A stretch of DNA of 64,000 bases from Microvirga ossetica (lineage in GTDB: Bacteria > Pseudomonadota > Alphaproteobacteria > Rhizobiales > Beijerinckiaceae), in contig NZ_CP016619.1 in NCBI RefSeq assembly GCF_002741015.1, positions 124,001 to 188,000 on the forward strand. The letters run 5' to 3'. Positions 16,772 through 26,019 of the stretch are shown piece by piece. A program made the translations under genes and the position numbers. The notes beneath the pieces were generated by a model. It was not told where the DNA came from. It saw only the letters and a program-made list of their open reading frames with translations, and did no database searches. Within the stretch, counting starts at the first letter, position 1. Every line of letters begins with the position of its first letter.

Positions 16772-18484
16772 ATGGTCAAAAGCCCAGAACCAACGGATGC
16801 CATGGATGCCACTTGGAATGGTCATGAACTGCCTTCACGACGCCCTGTTCCCGGGGCCGCCCTTATCGGCAAAGCATTTCGCCTGATAGATGTGATCGGC
16901 TCTGCACCAGGCCTTGTAACGGTACCCGAGCTAGTCAAAGCGACGGGCTGGCCGCGCCCGACGCTCTATCGCATCCTGGCTGCCATTACGGCGCATGGCT
17001 TCGTGCGTTTCGATCCAGTGGCTCAGGGCTACACTTTAGGATACAAGTTCCTGGAGCTCGCTCAAAATGTCTGGGCCGCGCCGGATCTTGTCTCCATCGC
17101 CAGCATCGAATTGCAGCGCCTGCGCAACATGACAGGCGAAACCGCTTACCTGGCGGTGCCGAGTGACGATGCAATGGTAGGCCTGGGCAAGTTCGAGGGT
17201 CTGCATGCCGTAAGATCAGCTGCCCAACTTGGCATCCGTAAGCCCATGCACTGCACCAGCCAAGGCAAGGCGGTCCTGGCCCACCTCTCTGAGGCGGAAG
17301 TGGACCGGCTGCTCGGCAGGAGTGCACTTCAGAGATTCACGGCGAACACGATGACCGACCCAACCCTCTTGAAGGCCCAGCTCAGTATCGTGCGACAGCG
17401 TGGCTATTCCGTCGAGGACGAGGAAATCATCGTCGGGAACCGTTGTGTTGGCGCACCCATACTGGACAGTCGCGGCCGGCCGGTGGCCGCTATCAGCGTT
17501 GCAGGCCCAGCTTGGCGGCTGACACGAGAACGCGTCGAGCAGCTTGGCCCTGAGATTGCTTCTGTTGCGCGTAACATCAGCCTGCAGCTCCCGAACTCCA
17601 CCGAGGCTCCAGTTTCGAACCCCAACAATCCTTTGGTCTATCCAGCCGGTCGGGAAGCCACGTTTTATGGCGCAGACCCTTCTTGGGACCCACGCCGAGG
17701 CGTGCTGCACTGGGTCGATCGTCTAGGTCCGTTGGTTTTTGAAACGGCTGAGGCTGCTTCGCGCGCATTCCAGCCTAAGCCCGAGGCTCCAATCGATGCC
17801 GCTTCGTTTCGAGACGGGACAATGCTTGTGATCCTGGCGAACAGGCAACTGAAAATCAAGGACGGCACTTGCATTGCAAGCCAATCTTTGAATGTCGAGA
17901 CGCAAATTATGGCGCTCACGGCAGGGACGGACGGCCAATTTTGGGCAGCCGGTGTTGACGCTGCAGGCAGCCGGATCGGATCCGTGACGAAGGCTGGCCA
18001 AATCGAGCCGATCTGGACAGTGGCGGCCCAGGTTCAGGCGTTGGCCTGGGCCCCGAATGGCAGAACCTTGTATGGGGCCGATCCGTCGAAGGGGACAATC
18101 TATGCTCTTCAGACGGGCAATCGTACCCCAAAGATCCTCAGCCGAATTCCCCGCGTATCTGGGGAACCGCGTGGACTTGCGGTCGATGCTTCGGGCAGAT
18201 TGTGGGTGGCGCTTTACGACGGCTGGAGTATTGTCCGCTTGTCACCCGAGGGCGAGTTCGACCGCGTTTTGGGTCTCCCAGTTCCAAGACCGACCGGCAT
18301 TGCCTTCGGCGGCCCGGACGGGCAGAGCATCTTCATCACAACAGCGCGGGGAGGCCTGACACGAGACATGCTTGACAATGCACCGCTCTCCGGCCGGCTT
18401 CTCGTCGCTCGGCCTGGGTCTGCGTCGCAGCATCTGAACGCTGAGACCTCACAGTCTAGCGCGGGTACCAAGGCACGAACCTGA
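16772..18484 (+). CDS. Fusion protein: IclR-family regulator with C-terminal degenerate SMP-30-like beta-propeller
   Basis: The 570-residue protein has an IclR winged helix (about 29-90; LIGKAFRLIDVIG, WPRPTLYRILAAI), an IclR effector domain (about 100-270; CTSQGKAVLAHL, DEEIIVGNRCVGAPI), a short linker, and an SMP-30/gluconolactonase-like domain (about 288-550; DPRRGVLHWVD, LYGADPSKGTIYAL, GLAVDASGRLWVA, GIAFGGPDGQSIFITTA). The three SMP-30 metal ligands are all replaced: Glu of GEGP by Ala301, Asn of NGxAW by Gln422, and Asp of PDG by Arg467. The propeller is therefore probably a ligand sensor rather than a lactonase. I chose the ATG at 16772; the frame opens at 16541. It is divergent from the RraA-SnoaL unit. 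Confidence 0.85.
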   Translation: MVKSPEPTDAMDATWNGHELPSRRPVPGAALIGKAFRLIDVIGSAPGLVTVPELVKATGWPRPTLYRILAAITAHGFVRFDPVAQGYTLGYKFLELAQNVWAAPDLVSIASIELQRLRNMTGETAYLAVPSDDAMVGLGKFEGLHAVRSAAQLGIRKPMHCTSQGKAVLAHLSEAEVDRLLGRSALQRFTANTMTDPTLLKAQLSIVRQRGYSVEDEEIIVGNRCVGAPILDSRGRPVAAISVAGPAWRLTRERVEQLGPEIASVARNISLQLPNSTEAPVSNPNNPLVYPAGREATFYGADPSWDPRRGVLHWVDRLGPLVFETAEAASRAFQPKPEAPIDAASFRDGTMLVILANRQLKIKDGTCIASQSLNVETQIMALTAGTDGQFWAAGVDAAGSRIGSVTKAGQIEPIWTVAAQVQALAWAPNGRTLYGADPSKGTIYALQTGNRTPKILSRIPRVSGEPRGLAVDASGRLWVALYDGWSIVRLSPEGEFDRVLGLPVPRPTGIAFGGPDGQSIFITTARGGLTRDMLDNAPLSGRLLVARPGSASQHLNAETSQSSAGTKART

Positions 18485-18611
18485 GTGCCGGCTAGGTTCA
18501 TGTCCCTCCGTCCAATCAGTTCGTCGGGCGACTAGGTACAGGGAAGCCTTGTCGTTTAGCATCGTGCCATATGTCACCGGAGCACCCTTTGGTGTCGTGC
18601 TTTGTGCCAAG

Positions 18612-19516
18612 TCAGTGCGTGGTAATCCGGACCTCGATCCATCCGCTGGCGCTCTCTCCCGGCTTCAAGAAACGCACTCCGGTCTGATCCCATTCCCTCT
18701 CTGCGGTGTTGAAGGCATTGGCCAAGTGGGTCACTGGCTCAACGCACACATATTGGTTCTGAGGTGCTCGATGGATCACGAGGTGCGACATACAGGTGCT
18801 GGCGGTAATGCTGAGCGCAGCCGCCTCACCACGGTCGATGTCAACCCGCGTCCAGTCAGCGAGATAAGCTGTGCGAGAATCCTGAAGGGGATCTGCTCCG
18901 TTCAAGGCAACGCGCGAGCCTGTGGGAAGATACTCGCCATCATGCGGCCACCACCATCTAGCGGCGTGCAGAACCCGATAGTCCGGCCGCCAGGCGAGAT
19001 AAGGGTGCCACCCGAGGCCAAAGGGAAATGGCTCCATATCCAGATTGGTGATTCCGACCGTCACACGCAGAGCACTCGGCGATAAGCAAAACTCTTGCCA
19101 TGCGCGGAAGCGCCACGGCCAGTCTTCGCACGGTTCCGATGTCGCCCATAGGGTCGCCATTTCTGGCCCAATGCTGTCAGCGGCCCAGGACATGAGGTGA
19201 GCATGACCGTGACGACTGTGCGGCCATGCATCTGGATGCGGGCAATCCGGAGAATCCTCCCTCGGCTCCTCAACTCGCCATTTACTAGCCGGTTCGAGTA
19301 GGGGATTAGTGGGTATGCACCAGCTTTTGCCCAGCGGCGCGGTTCGCTCGGCCACTCCTCAAGCGGGACGATTACATCGTCTGGTGCTCCCGTGTCGAAC
19401 GATCTGAACGAGACAAGTCGCCCAATTCGCGGCGCAAGCGCCGCTTCAAGATATCCAGATTGGAGACAAACAAGTCCTGAGAATGGCGAATGAGGATCTC
19501 CTTCGGCTGCAGGCAT
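18612..19516 (-). pseudogene. Frameshifted aldose 1-epimerase (GalM-like) gene
   Basis: Two overlapping frames make one aldose 1-epimerase. The N-terminal part (19516 to about 19260) reads LVCLQSGYLEAALAPRIGR to YPLIPYSNRLVNGEL. The rest, in another frame from about 19260 down to 18612, has HGHAHLMSW, ITNLDMEPFPFGLGWHPYL and VCVEPVTHLANAFN. The family continues across the junction between NGEL and the PHP-D-AWPHSRHGHAH region, so a single indel lies at about 19245-19275. It could be a real mutation or a sequencing error. It lies in the same direction as the TRAP-cupin operon, separated from it by the IS630 element. Confidence 0.78.
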
Positions 19517-19668
19517 GTTCAGGCCGCTCCTGTTCCAAACGGTCGAACGTCCACTCTCGGGTCGAAACAGGAGCAGAAAGTTGCTCGTGCGTTTGGAGGT
19601 GCCAGTTCAGAATAGAACGGCCAATGATACTGTTGATGCTCTCGAGACGCTCTACAGAGCTCGCACTA

Positions 19669-20719
19669 AAGCGCTTTTGGGATCAGTGTAGGGCATAGCC
19701 GGCATGCCTGATCCAGCCTCGGGCATCCTTTGCGGTGATGGTGTCGAGGGCGGGTTTGAGTTCCGCTTCCAAAGCTTCAAGAGTGCGAGGCGCTTTCGCC
19801 TTGAGCCGCTCTTTCATCTTGGCCCAGGCGGGCTCGATCGGGTTGAACTCCGGGGAATAGCGCGGCAGGTACAAAAGCCCGATCCCGGCCTGCGCGAGCA
19901 GGTCTCGCACTTCTGTGGCCCGATGCGGGCGCAGGTTGTCCAACACCAGAATGGCATCCGGCTTGGTGCGTTTGAGGGCCGGTACCAGGATTTGCTCGAG
20001 ATAGGCCAAAAGCACGGAGGTCGAGGTCGAGGCCTCGATGCTCATCGTAGCGACCAGGCCCTCACAGGCGAGTGCGCCCAAGACCGTCAGCCGCTGCCAC
20101 GAGCCGAGCGGGATGGAGCCATAGGCGCGTTGCCCACGTGGCGCTCGCGCATGAGTGCGGGCCATCTTGGTCGTCACTCCGCTCTCATCGAGGAACACCA
20201 GGCGTTCCACGGGAAGCTCGCTCATCTGCTGGCGATAGGCCTCGCGCTCGGCGGCAATCTCGGGCCGCTCCTGCTCGGCCGCCCGAAGGGTCTTTTTTTC
20301 GGACGCAGCTTGAGCCGCTTGAGCGCCTCGCAGATCACCGCCAGACACACCGTCACGCCCGTTCGCTCGGCCAGGCGCTCGCGGTACTCGCGCAGCAGCG
20401 CGTCATTGTCTTCGGCCACGAGCTGACGCAGCACCTCCAGAGCTGCTGCATCCAGGCGCGAGGGCACGCCGCCGCTGTGCGGCTTGGGACAGCGTCGGCC
20501 CTCCTCGCGCTCTTGGCGGCGCCAGTTCGAGACGGTGGCGGGGCAGACCTGGAAGCGGCGGGCAATCTCAACCTGAGGAAGGTCGCCACGCGCACAGGCG
20601 ACAAGAACACGCTCACGCAGATCAGGAGAATAGGGCTGGGGCATGGTTTGCCTCCCGGGCCATATCCCAGTCAACGCACAGACCACCCGAAGCGATTCAA
20701 GTCCAGATCAAAAGCGCTT
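19669..20719 (-). mobile_element. IS630-family insertion sequence, 1051 bp
   Basis: The ends are inverted repeats: AAGCGCTTTTGGGATC on the left and GATCAAAAGCGCTT on the right, differing only by a two-base insertion. A TA dinucleotide flanks each end (19667-19668 and 20720-20721), the target duplication expected for the IS630/Tc1 group. The element carries one transposase in two overlapping frames. It sits between the cupin gene and the broken aldose epimerase gene, all in the same direction, so it has probably split an operon. Confidence 0.9.
19683..20644 (-). CDS. IS630-family transposase, two frames joined by probable -1 frameshift
   Basis: The first frame (from ATG 20644, GGGAGG seven bases upstream) gives the HTH domain YSPDLRERVLVACARGD and VCPATVSNWRRQ. 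The second frame, ending at 19683, gives the DDE domain: VFLDESGVTTKM, LVLDNLRPHRA and SPEFNPIEPAWAKMK. The frames overlap at a run of seven A residues (minus strand, near 20292-20299), where a -1 slip joins LRPKK to KKTLRAAEQ. Slippage at an A-run is common in this family, so the transposase is probably functional rather than broken. Confidence 0.87.
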
Positions 20720-20821
20720 TAGCTGCAAAAGCATCTAGCTTACGACGGCCATAAAGCAGCGAAGGGCGATCGAGAGTACACCGACTCCGTCCGCTTGTGC
20801 CAAGGCCTGCCGACGCCGGAC

Positions 20822-21589
20822 CTAAACAGTGTCGGATAGTGTGCGCCGCTCGACATCCTTATGAACATCGACGATGTAGTCCATCCCTTTTGTTTCAGAG
20901 AAGAAATCCAGCCAGAGATAGTGCATCCGGTGGCCTGGCGGCACGTCAACCCCATGGTCTGAGCCCAGCGGAATATGGAGCAACGTGTTCCCCTTCATGC
21001 GATGGCGCTCACCATCGATCAAGAGAATGATGTCGTTCTCAGCCAAGCTGAAGAACAGCTGGTCCAGCATTGGGTGAGCATGGGGCTCAATTCGGTCAGG
21101 TCCAATGGACTCCACCGACCCCATGCAGAAGCGGGGGAGCAGGTGCGGCGGGATGATCGTTCGGCTGATCGTCTTCTCGCTCTTGAAGTAATCGCGATAC
21201 TGATCGCAATCGGAATAGATTTGGACATAGGGAAAGCTTCCAACAGAGGGCAACAAACCCTCGACTTCACCGTTGGCCAGCTGCCAGCGGATTTCGAGAA
21301 GTTCGCATCTGTCATCGACAGCTATAAGCAAGCCCTCGCGGGGATCGGGAACAAGACACATCCGCTCGCTAAATCTCAGTTTGGCGGCGCCATGAGAAAA
21401 AGAGGCGTCCCCGCTGATGAGGAAGAACACGCGCAGCACGTGGAGATCCGCAATGGAAGTTAGAGCAGCGCCCTCAAGCAGTGAATGATGAACGACTGTC
21501 GCGCCCTGGATCTCCCCTTCGAGAAGCGTCCGCGAAGAGGTATTGGCGTAAAGGCTCGGCTCGATCTGTTCTTGCGCGATCTTGTTCAA
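20822..21589 (-). CDS. Bicupin-type protein linked to the TRAP transporter
   Basis: The 255-residue protein has a weak N-terminal cupin half and a clearer C-terminal cupin with PHAHPMLDQLFFSLAEND and HIPLGSDHGVDVPPGHRMHYLWLDF, so histidines for a metal are available (about residues 170-215). It follows the DctM gene by 48 bases on the same strand. Cupins beside sugar-acid transporters are often isomerases (as in KduI or uronate isomerases) or small-molecule sensors. There is no DNA-binding domain, so an enzymatic role is a little more likely. The product is not otherwise recognised. Confidence 0.7.
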   Translation of the reverse strand: MNKIAQEQIEPSLYANTSSRTLLEGEIQGATVVHHSLLEGAALTSIADLHVLRVFFLISGDASFSHGAAKLRFSERMCLVPDPREGLLIAVDDRCELLEIRWQLANGEVEGLLPSVGSFPYVQIYSDCDQYRDYFKSEKTISRTIIPPHLLPRFCMGSVESIGPDRIEPHAHPMLDQLFFSLAENDIILLIDGERHRMKGNTLLHIPLGSDHGVDVPPGHRMHYLWLDFFSETKGMDYIVDVHKDVERRTLSDTV

Positions 21590-21637
21590 GAGTTTCTCCT
21601 GCTATTTTTGGATTAAGCGGTGCTGTTCCGGTTGGTC

Positions 21638-22921
21638 CTAAGGCATAAACAGGCGGGGCAGGGTCATGGAGAACGCCGGCACGTATGTGACGAGCATCAA
21701 CGCCACCACCAATGCTGTATAGAAGGGCAAGATCGACCGCATGACATCCATTACCTGCACTCCCCCGATGGCGCAGCCGACAAACTGAGTGGTGCCCACG
21801 GGGGGAGTATTGAGACCCAAGGCGCAGTTGATCAGCATCACCATGCCGAACTGGACGGGATGCATGCCGTATTGCATGGCAATCGGAAGGAATATCGGCG
21901 TGCAGATCAGGATCGTGCTCGCCATGTCCATGAACGTGCCCAGGACAAAGAGGATCAGGTTGATCATAAGGAAGATCACCCAAGGCTTGTCCGAGATACC
22001 TCGCATGAATGTCCCAGCCATATCGGCGACCTCGTAGAGTCCCATCAGGTACTGGAACATTGTGGAGGCGCCGACGAGAAGGAGAATTACTCCTGTTGTC
22101 TTCGCAGCGTGGGCTGCGGCTTTCATGAAGCGTTCCCAGGTCATCGTCTTATAGAGGAAGAACGTGAGGACGATGGAGTAGAGAACCGCAATAGAGGCCG
22201 ACTCGGTTGCCGTGAAGACACCCGAGATGATACCCGCCAGGATGATGACGAGCACAAACAGTCCTGGAGTCGCCGCGGCGAGCGATCGATACATGATGTC
22301 CCGGTGCGGCTTCGAAAGCGCCGGATAGCCGCGCCTTCTGGCAACATAATATGCAGCAGCAAGGTTGCAGACGGTCAGAAGGATCGTCGGCAAGACACCA
22401 GCCAGAATGAGAGAGCCGATCGACGCTTTCCCGCCCGCTGCCAATGCATAGATGATCAGATTGTGGCTCGTCGGAACCAGTGCCCCCACGAGCGCGGCGT
22501 GGGTAGTGACATTCACGGCATAGTCGGCATCATACCCTTCCCGCTTCATCATTGGGATCATCACCGACCCCATGGCCGAGACGTCAGCCACGGGCGACCC
22601 GGCAATTCCGCCGAACACAGTACAGGCGACCACGCTTGACATCCCGAGGCCGCCGCGAATGTGGCCGACGGTGTTTCGTGCAGCTGCGACGATCTTGTCC
22701 GCTATGCCGCCATGCAGCATGAGCTCTCCGTTGAACACGAAGAACGGAATGGCGAGAAACGAGAAGATGCTCATCCCCGACATCATCTGCTGAAACAGAA
22801 CGGCCGTCGGAAGCCCCTCGTAGAAGATGGTGCACAGTGCTGACAAGCCAATCGCAAAGGCAACGGGAACTCCGAGAAGCAGGAGGGCGAAGAACGTACC
22901 TCCTAAGATGATCAGTGCCAT
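21638..22921 (-). CDS. dctM: TRAP transporter large permease (DctM)
   Basis: The 427-residue integral membrane protein has about twelve hydrophobic helices and the DctM motifs FGGIAGSPVADVSAMGSVMIPMM (here seen as GGIAGSPVADVSAMG) and LGLNTPPVGTTQFVGCAIGG. It is the sodium-coupled transport subunit of a TRAP system. The start overlaps the DctQ gene by ten bases. With DctP and DctQ it forms a solute-binding-protein-dependent secondary importer, likely for an aldonate or uronate given the divergent uronate dehydrogenase. Confidence 0.95.
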   Translation of the reverse strand: MALIILGGTFFALLLLGVPVAFAIGLSALCTIFYEGLPTAVLFQQMMSGMSIFSFLAIPFFVFNGELMLHGGIADKIVAAARNTVGHIRGGLGMSSVVACTVFGGIAGSPVADVSAMGSVMIPMMKREGYDADYAVNVTTHAALVGALVPTSHNLIIYALAAGGKASIGSLILAGVLPTILLTVCNLAAAYYVARRRGYPALSKPHRDIMYRSLAAATPGLFVLVIILAGIISGVFTATESASIAVLYSIVLTFFLYKTMTWERFMKAAAHAAKTTGVILLLVGASTMFQYLMGLYEVADMAGTFMRGISDKPWVIFLMINLILFVLGTFMDMASTILICTPIFLPIAMQYGMHPVQFGMVMLINCALGLNTPPVGTTQFVGCAIGGVQVMDVMRSILPFYTALVVALMLVTYVPAFSMTLPRLFMP

Positions 22922-23562
22922 GCTGGAACGACCTCTTTGCCGCGTACGAGCGCGATAATGTGTTCGATGGAAAACAGGACGATGAGCGCGCCTGAGATCA
23001 CGAAGGGGATGTAGCGGACCCCTTCCGACAGGCCGAGGTTGGGGATCTTGTAGTCCATCACCGATAATCCCAGAATTGTGCCGTTATAGACCATTGCGAG
23101 CCCGAACAGGCCAACGAGAGTATGGATGACGATTTCGGCTCGCTCCCTGATCCGCGTCGGAGCAAGGACCAGCAGGGACTCCATGCCAATATGTCCTGCG
23201 TCGCGCACACCGACCGCGGCGGCAATCAGCGTCACCCAGAGGACCAGGACAAGTGCAAGGCCTTCTGCCCAAGTCGGCGGATTGTTTAGGACATAACGGC
23301 CAAACACCTGATAAGCGATCGTCGCAATGATCAGGAAGAGACCAGCGACGGCCAGACACATCCCGTATCGGGCCACCGTGCGATTGAAGCTGGTTAGCAG
23401 GCCGGTAAGGGGCTGCTCCGAAGCCGAATGCGCATGGACAATATCCTCGACATGAGGATCGAGACTGTTGTCGGAGATCACGCTGCCCCTCTCAGAAATG
23501 ATTGAAAGCCCGAGCTCAAGTACATCGAGGCGGCGCGCGTGAGGGCGCCGCCTCTCATCCAT
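22912..23562 (-). CDS. dctQ: TRAP transporter small permease (DctQ)
   Basis: The product has four membrane helices (MCLAVAGLFLIIATIAYQVFGRYVL, seen from about residue 67, through VISGALIVLFSIEH) and the DctQ pattern FGRYVLNNPPTWAEGLALVLVLW. The frame from ATG 23562 gives 216 residues. A GTG at 23481 with AGAGGGG four bases upstream would give 189 residues, nearer the family norm, and may be the true start. It pairs with DctM in the membrane. Confidence 0.88.
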   Translation of the reverse strand: MDERRRPHARRLDVLELGLSIISERGSVISDNSLDPHVEDIVHAHSASEQPLTGLLTSFNRTVARYGMCLAVAGLFLIIATIAYQVFGRYVLNNPPTWAEGLALVLVLWVTLIAAAVGVRDAGHIGMESLLVLAPTRIRERAEIVIHTLVGLFGLAMVYNGTILGLSVMDYKIPNLGLSEGVRYIPFVISGALIVLFSIEHIIALVRGKEVVPAWH

Positions 23563-23567
23563 CTGGT

Positions 23568-24539
23568 CTAATTTACAGCCTGAACGCGCTCGATCAGGCT
23601 CTTCAGCTCAGGGGTGGTCGCGAATTTCGAATAGATTGGCGTCACCGCATTCGCGAAGTCCTGCTTGTTATCGACTGGCACGATCTGACTTCCCGCAGCC
23701 TCAACGGTTTTTCTCGAGGCCTCAGCCCGCTTCGCCAGGACCTCGCGAAGATACGGCACGGAGTCTTTGGCCGCCTGACGGATCAGCTTCTGATCCTCGG
23801 ACGTCAAGCCATCCCAGATTTTCTTGGAGAACACCACGACGGAGGGAACGAGCGTGTGCTCAGTCAGAGTATAGTACTTTGCCGCCTCGAAATGACGTGA
23901 GCTCTCGTAGGACTGGACGCTGTTCTCAGCACCGTCAATGATGCCCGTCGTGATCGCAGTGTATACTTCGCCGTATGGCAAGGGGGTGGGGCTGGCGCCA
24001 AGCGCGTGAACCATCGCGACGAACATATCGGAGGGCTGAACCCGGATCTTCATACCCTTGAGATCAGCCAAGGTCTTGATTGGCTTTTTCGTGTAGATGG
24101 AGCGCGGACCATCCTCGTAGAACGCGAGCCCGACCATGCCCTGCTTTTCCATGGCAGCCAGAATCGCGTCACCGATCGGGCCATCAAGAACCTTCCGCAT
24201 GTGCTCCTCAGAGCGGAAGATGTAAGGCAACGAAGTGACGATCGTCTCAGGCACGATGTTGTTCAAAGCGGCAGCGCTGAGGCGGAACATGTCGAGACCG
24301 CCGATCTTGACCTGCTCGATCGTATCCCGCTCGTTACCGAGGGCAGCATTCGGGAAGACCTTCACTCCCAGCCGACCATTGCTTCGCTCGCTCACCAGCT
24401 TCGACATATGCCTGAGTGCTTCCACTGTGGGGTAGTCGCTCGCGGTGTTGTCGGCCACCCGAAAATCCCGGGCCTGTGCAGGAACAGTCATCAGGGCAGC
24501 AAAGGCACCAAGAAGTAATGTACAGAGTGCACGACGCAT
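23568..24539 (-). CDS. dctP: TRAP transporter solute-binding protein (DctP)
   Basis: The 323-residue protein has a signal peptide (MRRALCTLLLGAFAALMTVPAQA) and the DctP-family body: SKLVSERSNGRLGVKVFPNAALGNERD, IRVQPSDMFVAMVHALGASPTPLPYGEVYTA and the GIIDGAENSV motif with the arginine and asparagine positions that bind a carboxylate ligand. It is the first gene of the TRAP operon. Ligands in this family are mostly C4-dicarboxylates, uronates and aldonates. Confidence 0.94.
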   Translation of the reverse strand: MRRALCTLLLGAFAALMTVPAQARDFRVADNTASDYPTVEALRHMSKLVSERSNGRLGVKVFPNAALGNERDTIEQVKIGGLDMFRLSAAALNNIVPETIVTSLPYIFRSEEHMRKVLDGPIGDAILAAMEKQGMVGLAFYEDGPRSIYTKKPIKTLADLKGMKIRVQPSDMFVAMVHALGASPTPLPYGEVYTAITTGIIDGAENSVQSYESSRHFEAAKYYTLTEHTLVPSVVVFSKKIWDGLTSEDQKLIRQAAKDSVPYLREVLAKRAEASRKTVEAAGSQIVPVDNKQDFANAVTPIYSKFATTPELKSLIERVQAVN

Positions 24540-25220
24540 AATTTATCCTCCCAGGGGATACGGCGTTAATTCTTATCGCTGCCACCTCGGCCACGGGCCA
24601 CGGTGACATCGTAACTTATTCACGTCTTAAGAAATCTTGACTTGACCTTCGCAAGTGACGTCTGGTGCTCATGTGAGCATCAGAGACTTAGCCGAGGCCT
24701 CGGAGCCTGCCTATGGGGCGCAGCCTTCTCAAGCTTCCTTTGATCGCGTGAAAAGGCTAGGCACAATACCCGTGTAAGCCAAGCGCCCCGCTCTCGCGCG
24801 TCTCATATTATGATAAAGAGGCGGATCTTCCGGCATTGCACAGTAGTGTGACTTTCTGATCCAATATATGAGACAAGGGGCTAGCCTCGCCTGCGAGGGA
24901 ACTAGCACTGGCGAAGGGTTGGCCTCACGCCTTCAGGAATGTAGAGGGCAGCGAATACGGCGGATCGGGAGGAGGCATGCCGAGGTTCAGCATTACATGC
25001 CGCAGGATGAGACGCGTTGCATATCATGGAGCCGAATTTGCCAGCGACCGGTACGGAAATCTACCCCAACAGGCAGCACAAGTAGAGAGATTCCGTCAGC
25101 CCCGGCAAGCACCAGCCTATGCGAAAGAAACCAGACGGCGGTGATGGGTCTCGTCAAGATAATTCGGAGTTCGAAACAGCCGGCTCGAACCATAACTCGC
25201 TCTAAGAGTGAAAATCAGAC
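24540..25220. promoter_or_regulatory. 681-bp divergent intergenic region with two candidate operators
   Basis: No convincing gene is seen here. It separates the leftward TRAP operon from the rightward uronate-dehydrogenase-like gene. Two symmetric elements stand out. One is a 20-base near-palindrome at 24663-24682 with arms TGCTCA and TGAGCA. The other is a pair of exact nine-base arms, GTCTCATAT (24800-24808) and ATATGAGAC (24866-24874), 57 bases apart. Either could bind a regulator not encoded next to them. Confidence 0.35.
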
Positions 25221-26012
25221 ATGAAGACAATCCTTCTAACGGGCGCCGCAGGACGAGTCGGATCTGCTCTTCGCCCCTATCTCAGGTCACACTACGCGCT
25301 TCGCCTATTCGACCGCACCACGTGCCCGGGCCCTATGGAGAATGAAGAGGTGATTGTCGGCGAACTTTCTGCTCAAGCCGATGTCATGCGTGCAGCGAAA
25401 GGAGTTGCGGGAATTGTTCATCTGGCGCGCGTGCATGGCGTTGGCGTCGGTTTTGAGGAGACACTGGACTCAAATTATCGGGCGACTCTCAACCTGCTCG
25501 AGGCGGCACACCGGAATAAGGTTGGGCGGTTTGTTTTTGCCAGCAGCCACCATGTGCTCGGCCAGCTCCATCAGGATCGTTCAATCGATGAAAAGGCCGA
25601 TGTAGCTCCTGACAGCTTTTACGGCTTGAGCAAATCGTTCGGAGAGGCGGCATGCGCTCTTTATGCGCACCGCTATGGTATCAGCACGCTCGTTATTCGG
25701 ATTGGGAACGCTGATCCAACGGTGTTGGATGAGCGGCGATTGCGGATGTGGGTCAGTCCTCGTGATCTGTCGGAACTCGTCAAGCTGGGGCTCGTGAGCG
25801 ACCGAATTATCCATGATGTCGTCTATGGCGTTTCGATTTGCCCAAGGCCTTTCTTTCCCAATGAACGTGCCCGAGAACTCGGTTACCGCCCGCAGGATCG
25901 CGCAGAAGACCACCTTTCGCCGGACTTCAAGTCATATCCGCATATGAGCGACGCAGACGGCGCGGACTATATCGGAGGGGCGTATGCAGCCTCCCCTCTT
26001 CCCATCAGATAG
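25221..26012 (+). CDS. NAD-dependent epimerase/dehydratase family, probable uronate dehydrogenase
   Basis: This 263-residue extended-type SDR has the nucleotide motif GAAGRVG (residues 8-14), the DxxVxHLA-like IVHLARVHG, the serine at ASSHHVLG and the catalytic Tyr134/Lys138 in YGLSK. The arrangement and short length match bacterial uronate dehydrogenases, which oxidise galacturonate or glucuronate to the aldaro-lactone. It is followed eight bases later by an MR-type enzyme gene, the expected next class in an aldarate route. Members also act as other sugar dehydrogenases, so the substrate is inferred. Confidence 0.82.
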   Translation: MKTILLTGAAGRVGSALRPYLRSHYALRLFDRTTCPGPMENEEVIVGELSAQADVMRAAKGVAGIVHLARVHGVGVGFEETLDSNYRATLNLLEAAHRNKVGRFVFASSHHVLGQLHQDRSIDEKADVAPDSFYGLSKSFGEAACALYAHRYGISTLVIRIGNADPTVLDERRLRMWVSPRDLSELVKLGLVSDRIIHDVVYGVSICPRPFFPNERARELGYRPQDRAEDHLSPDFKSYPHMSDADGADYIGGAYAASPLPIR

Positions 26013-26019
26013 GCGACCG

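Noticed and set aside
24868..25224. 118-residue plus-strand frame before the uronate dehydrogenase gene
   Set aside because: No motif, Arg/Ser-rich composition, no SD site, and it overlaps the start of the real gene.
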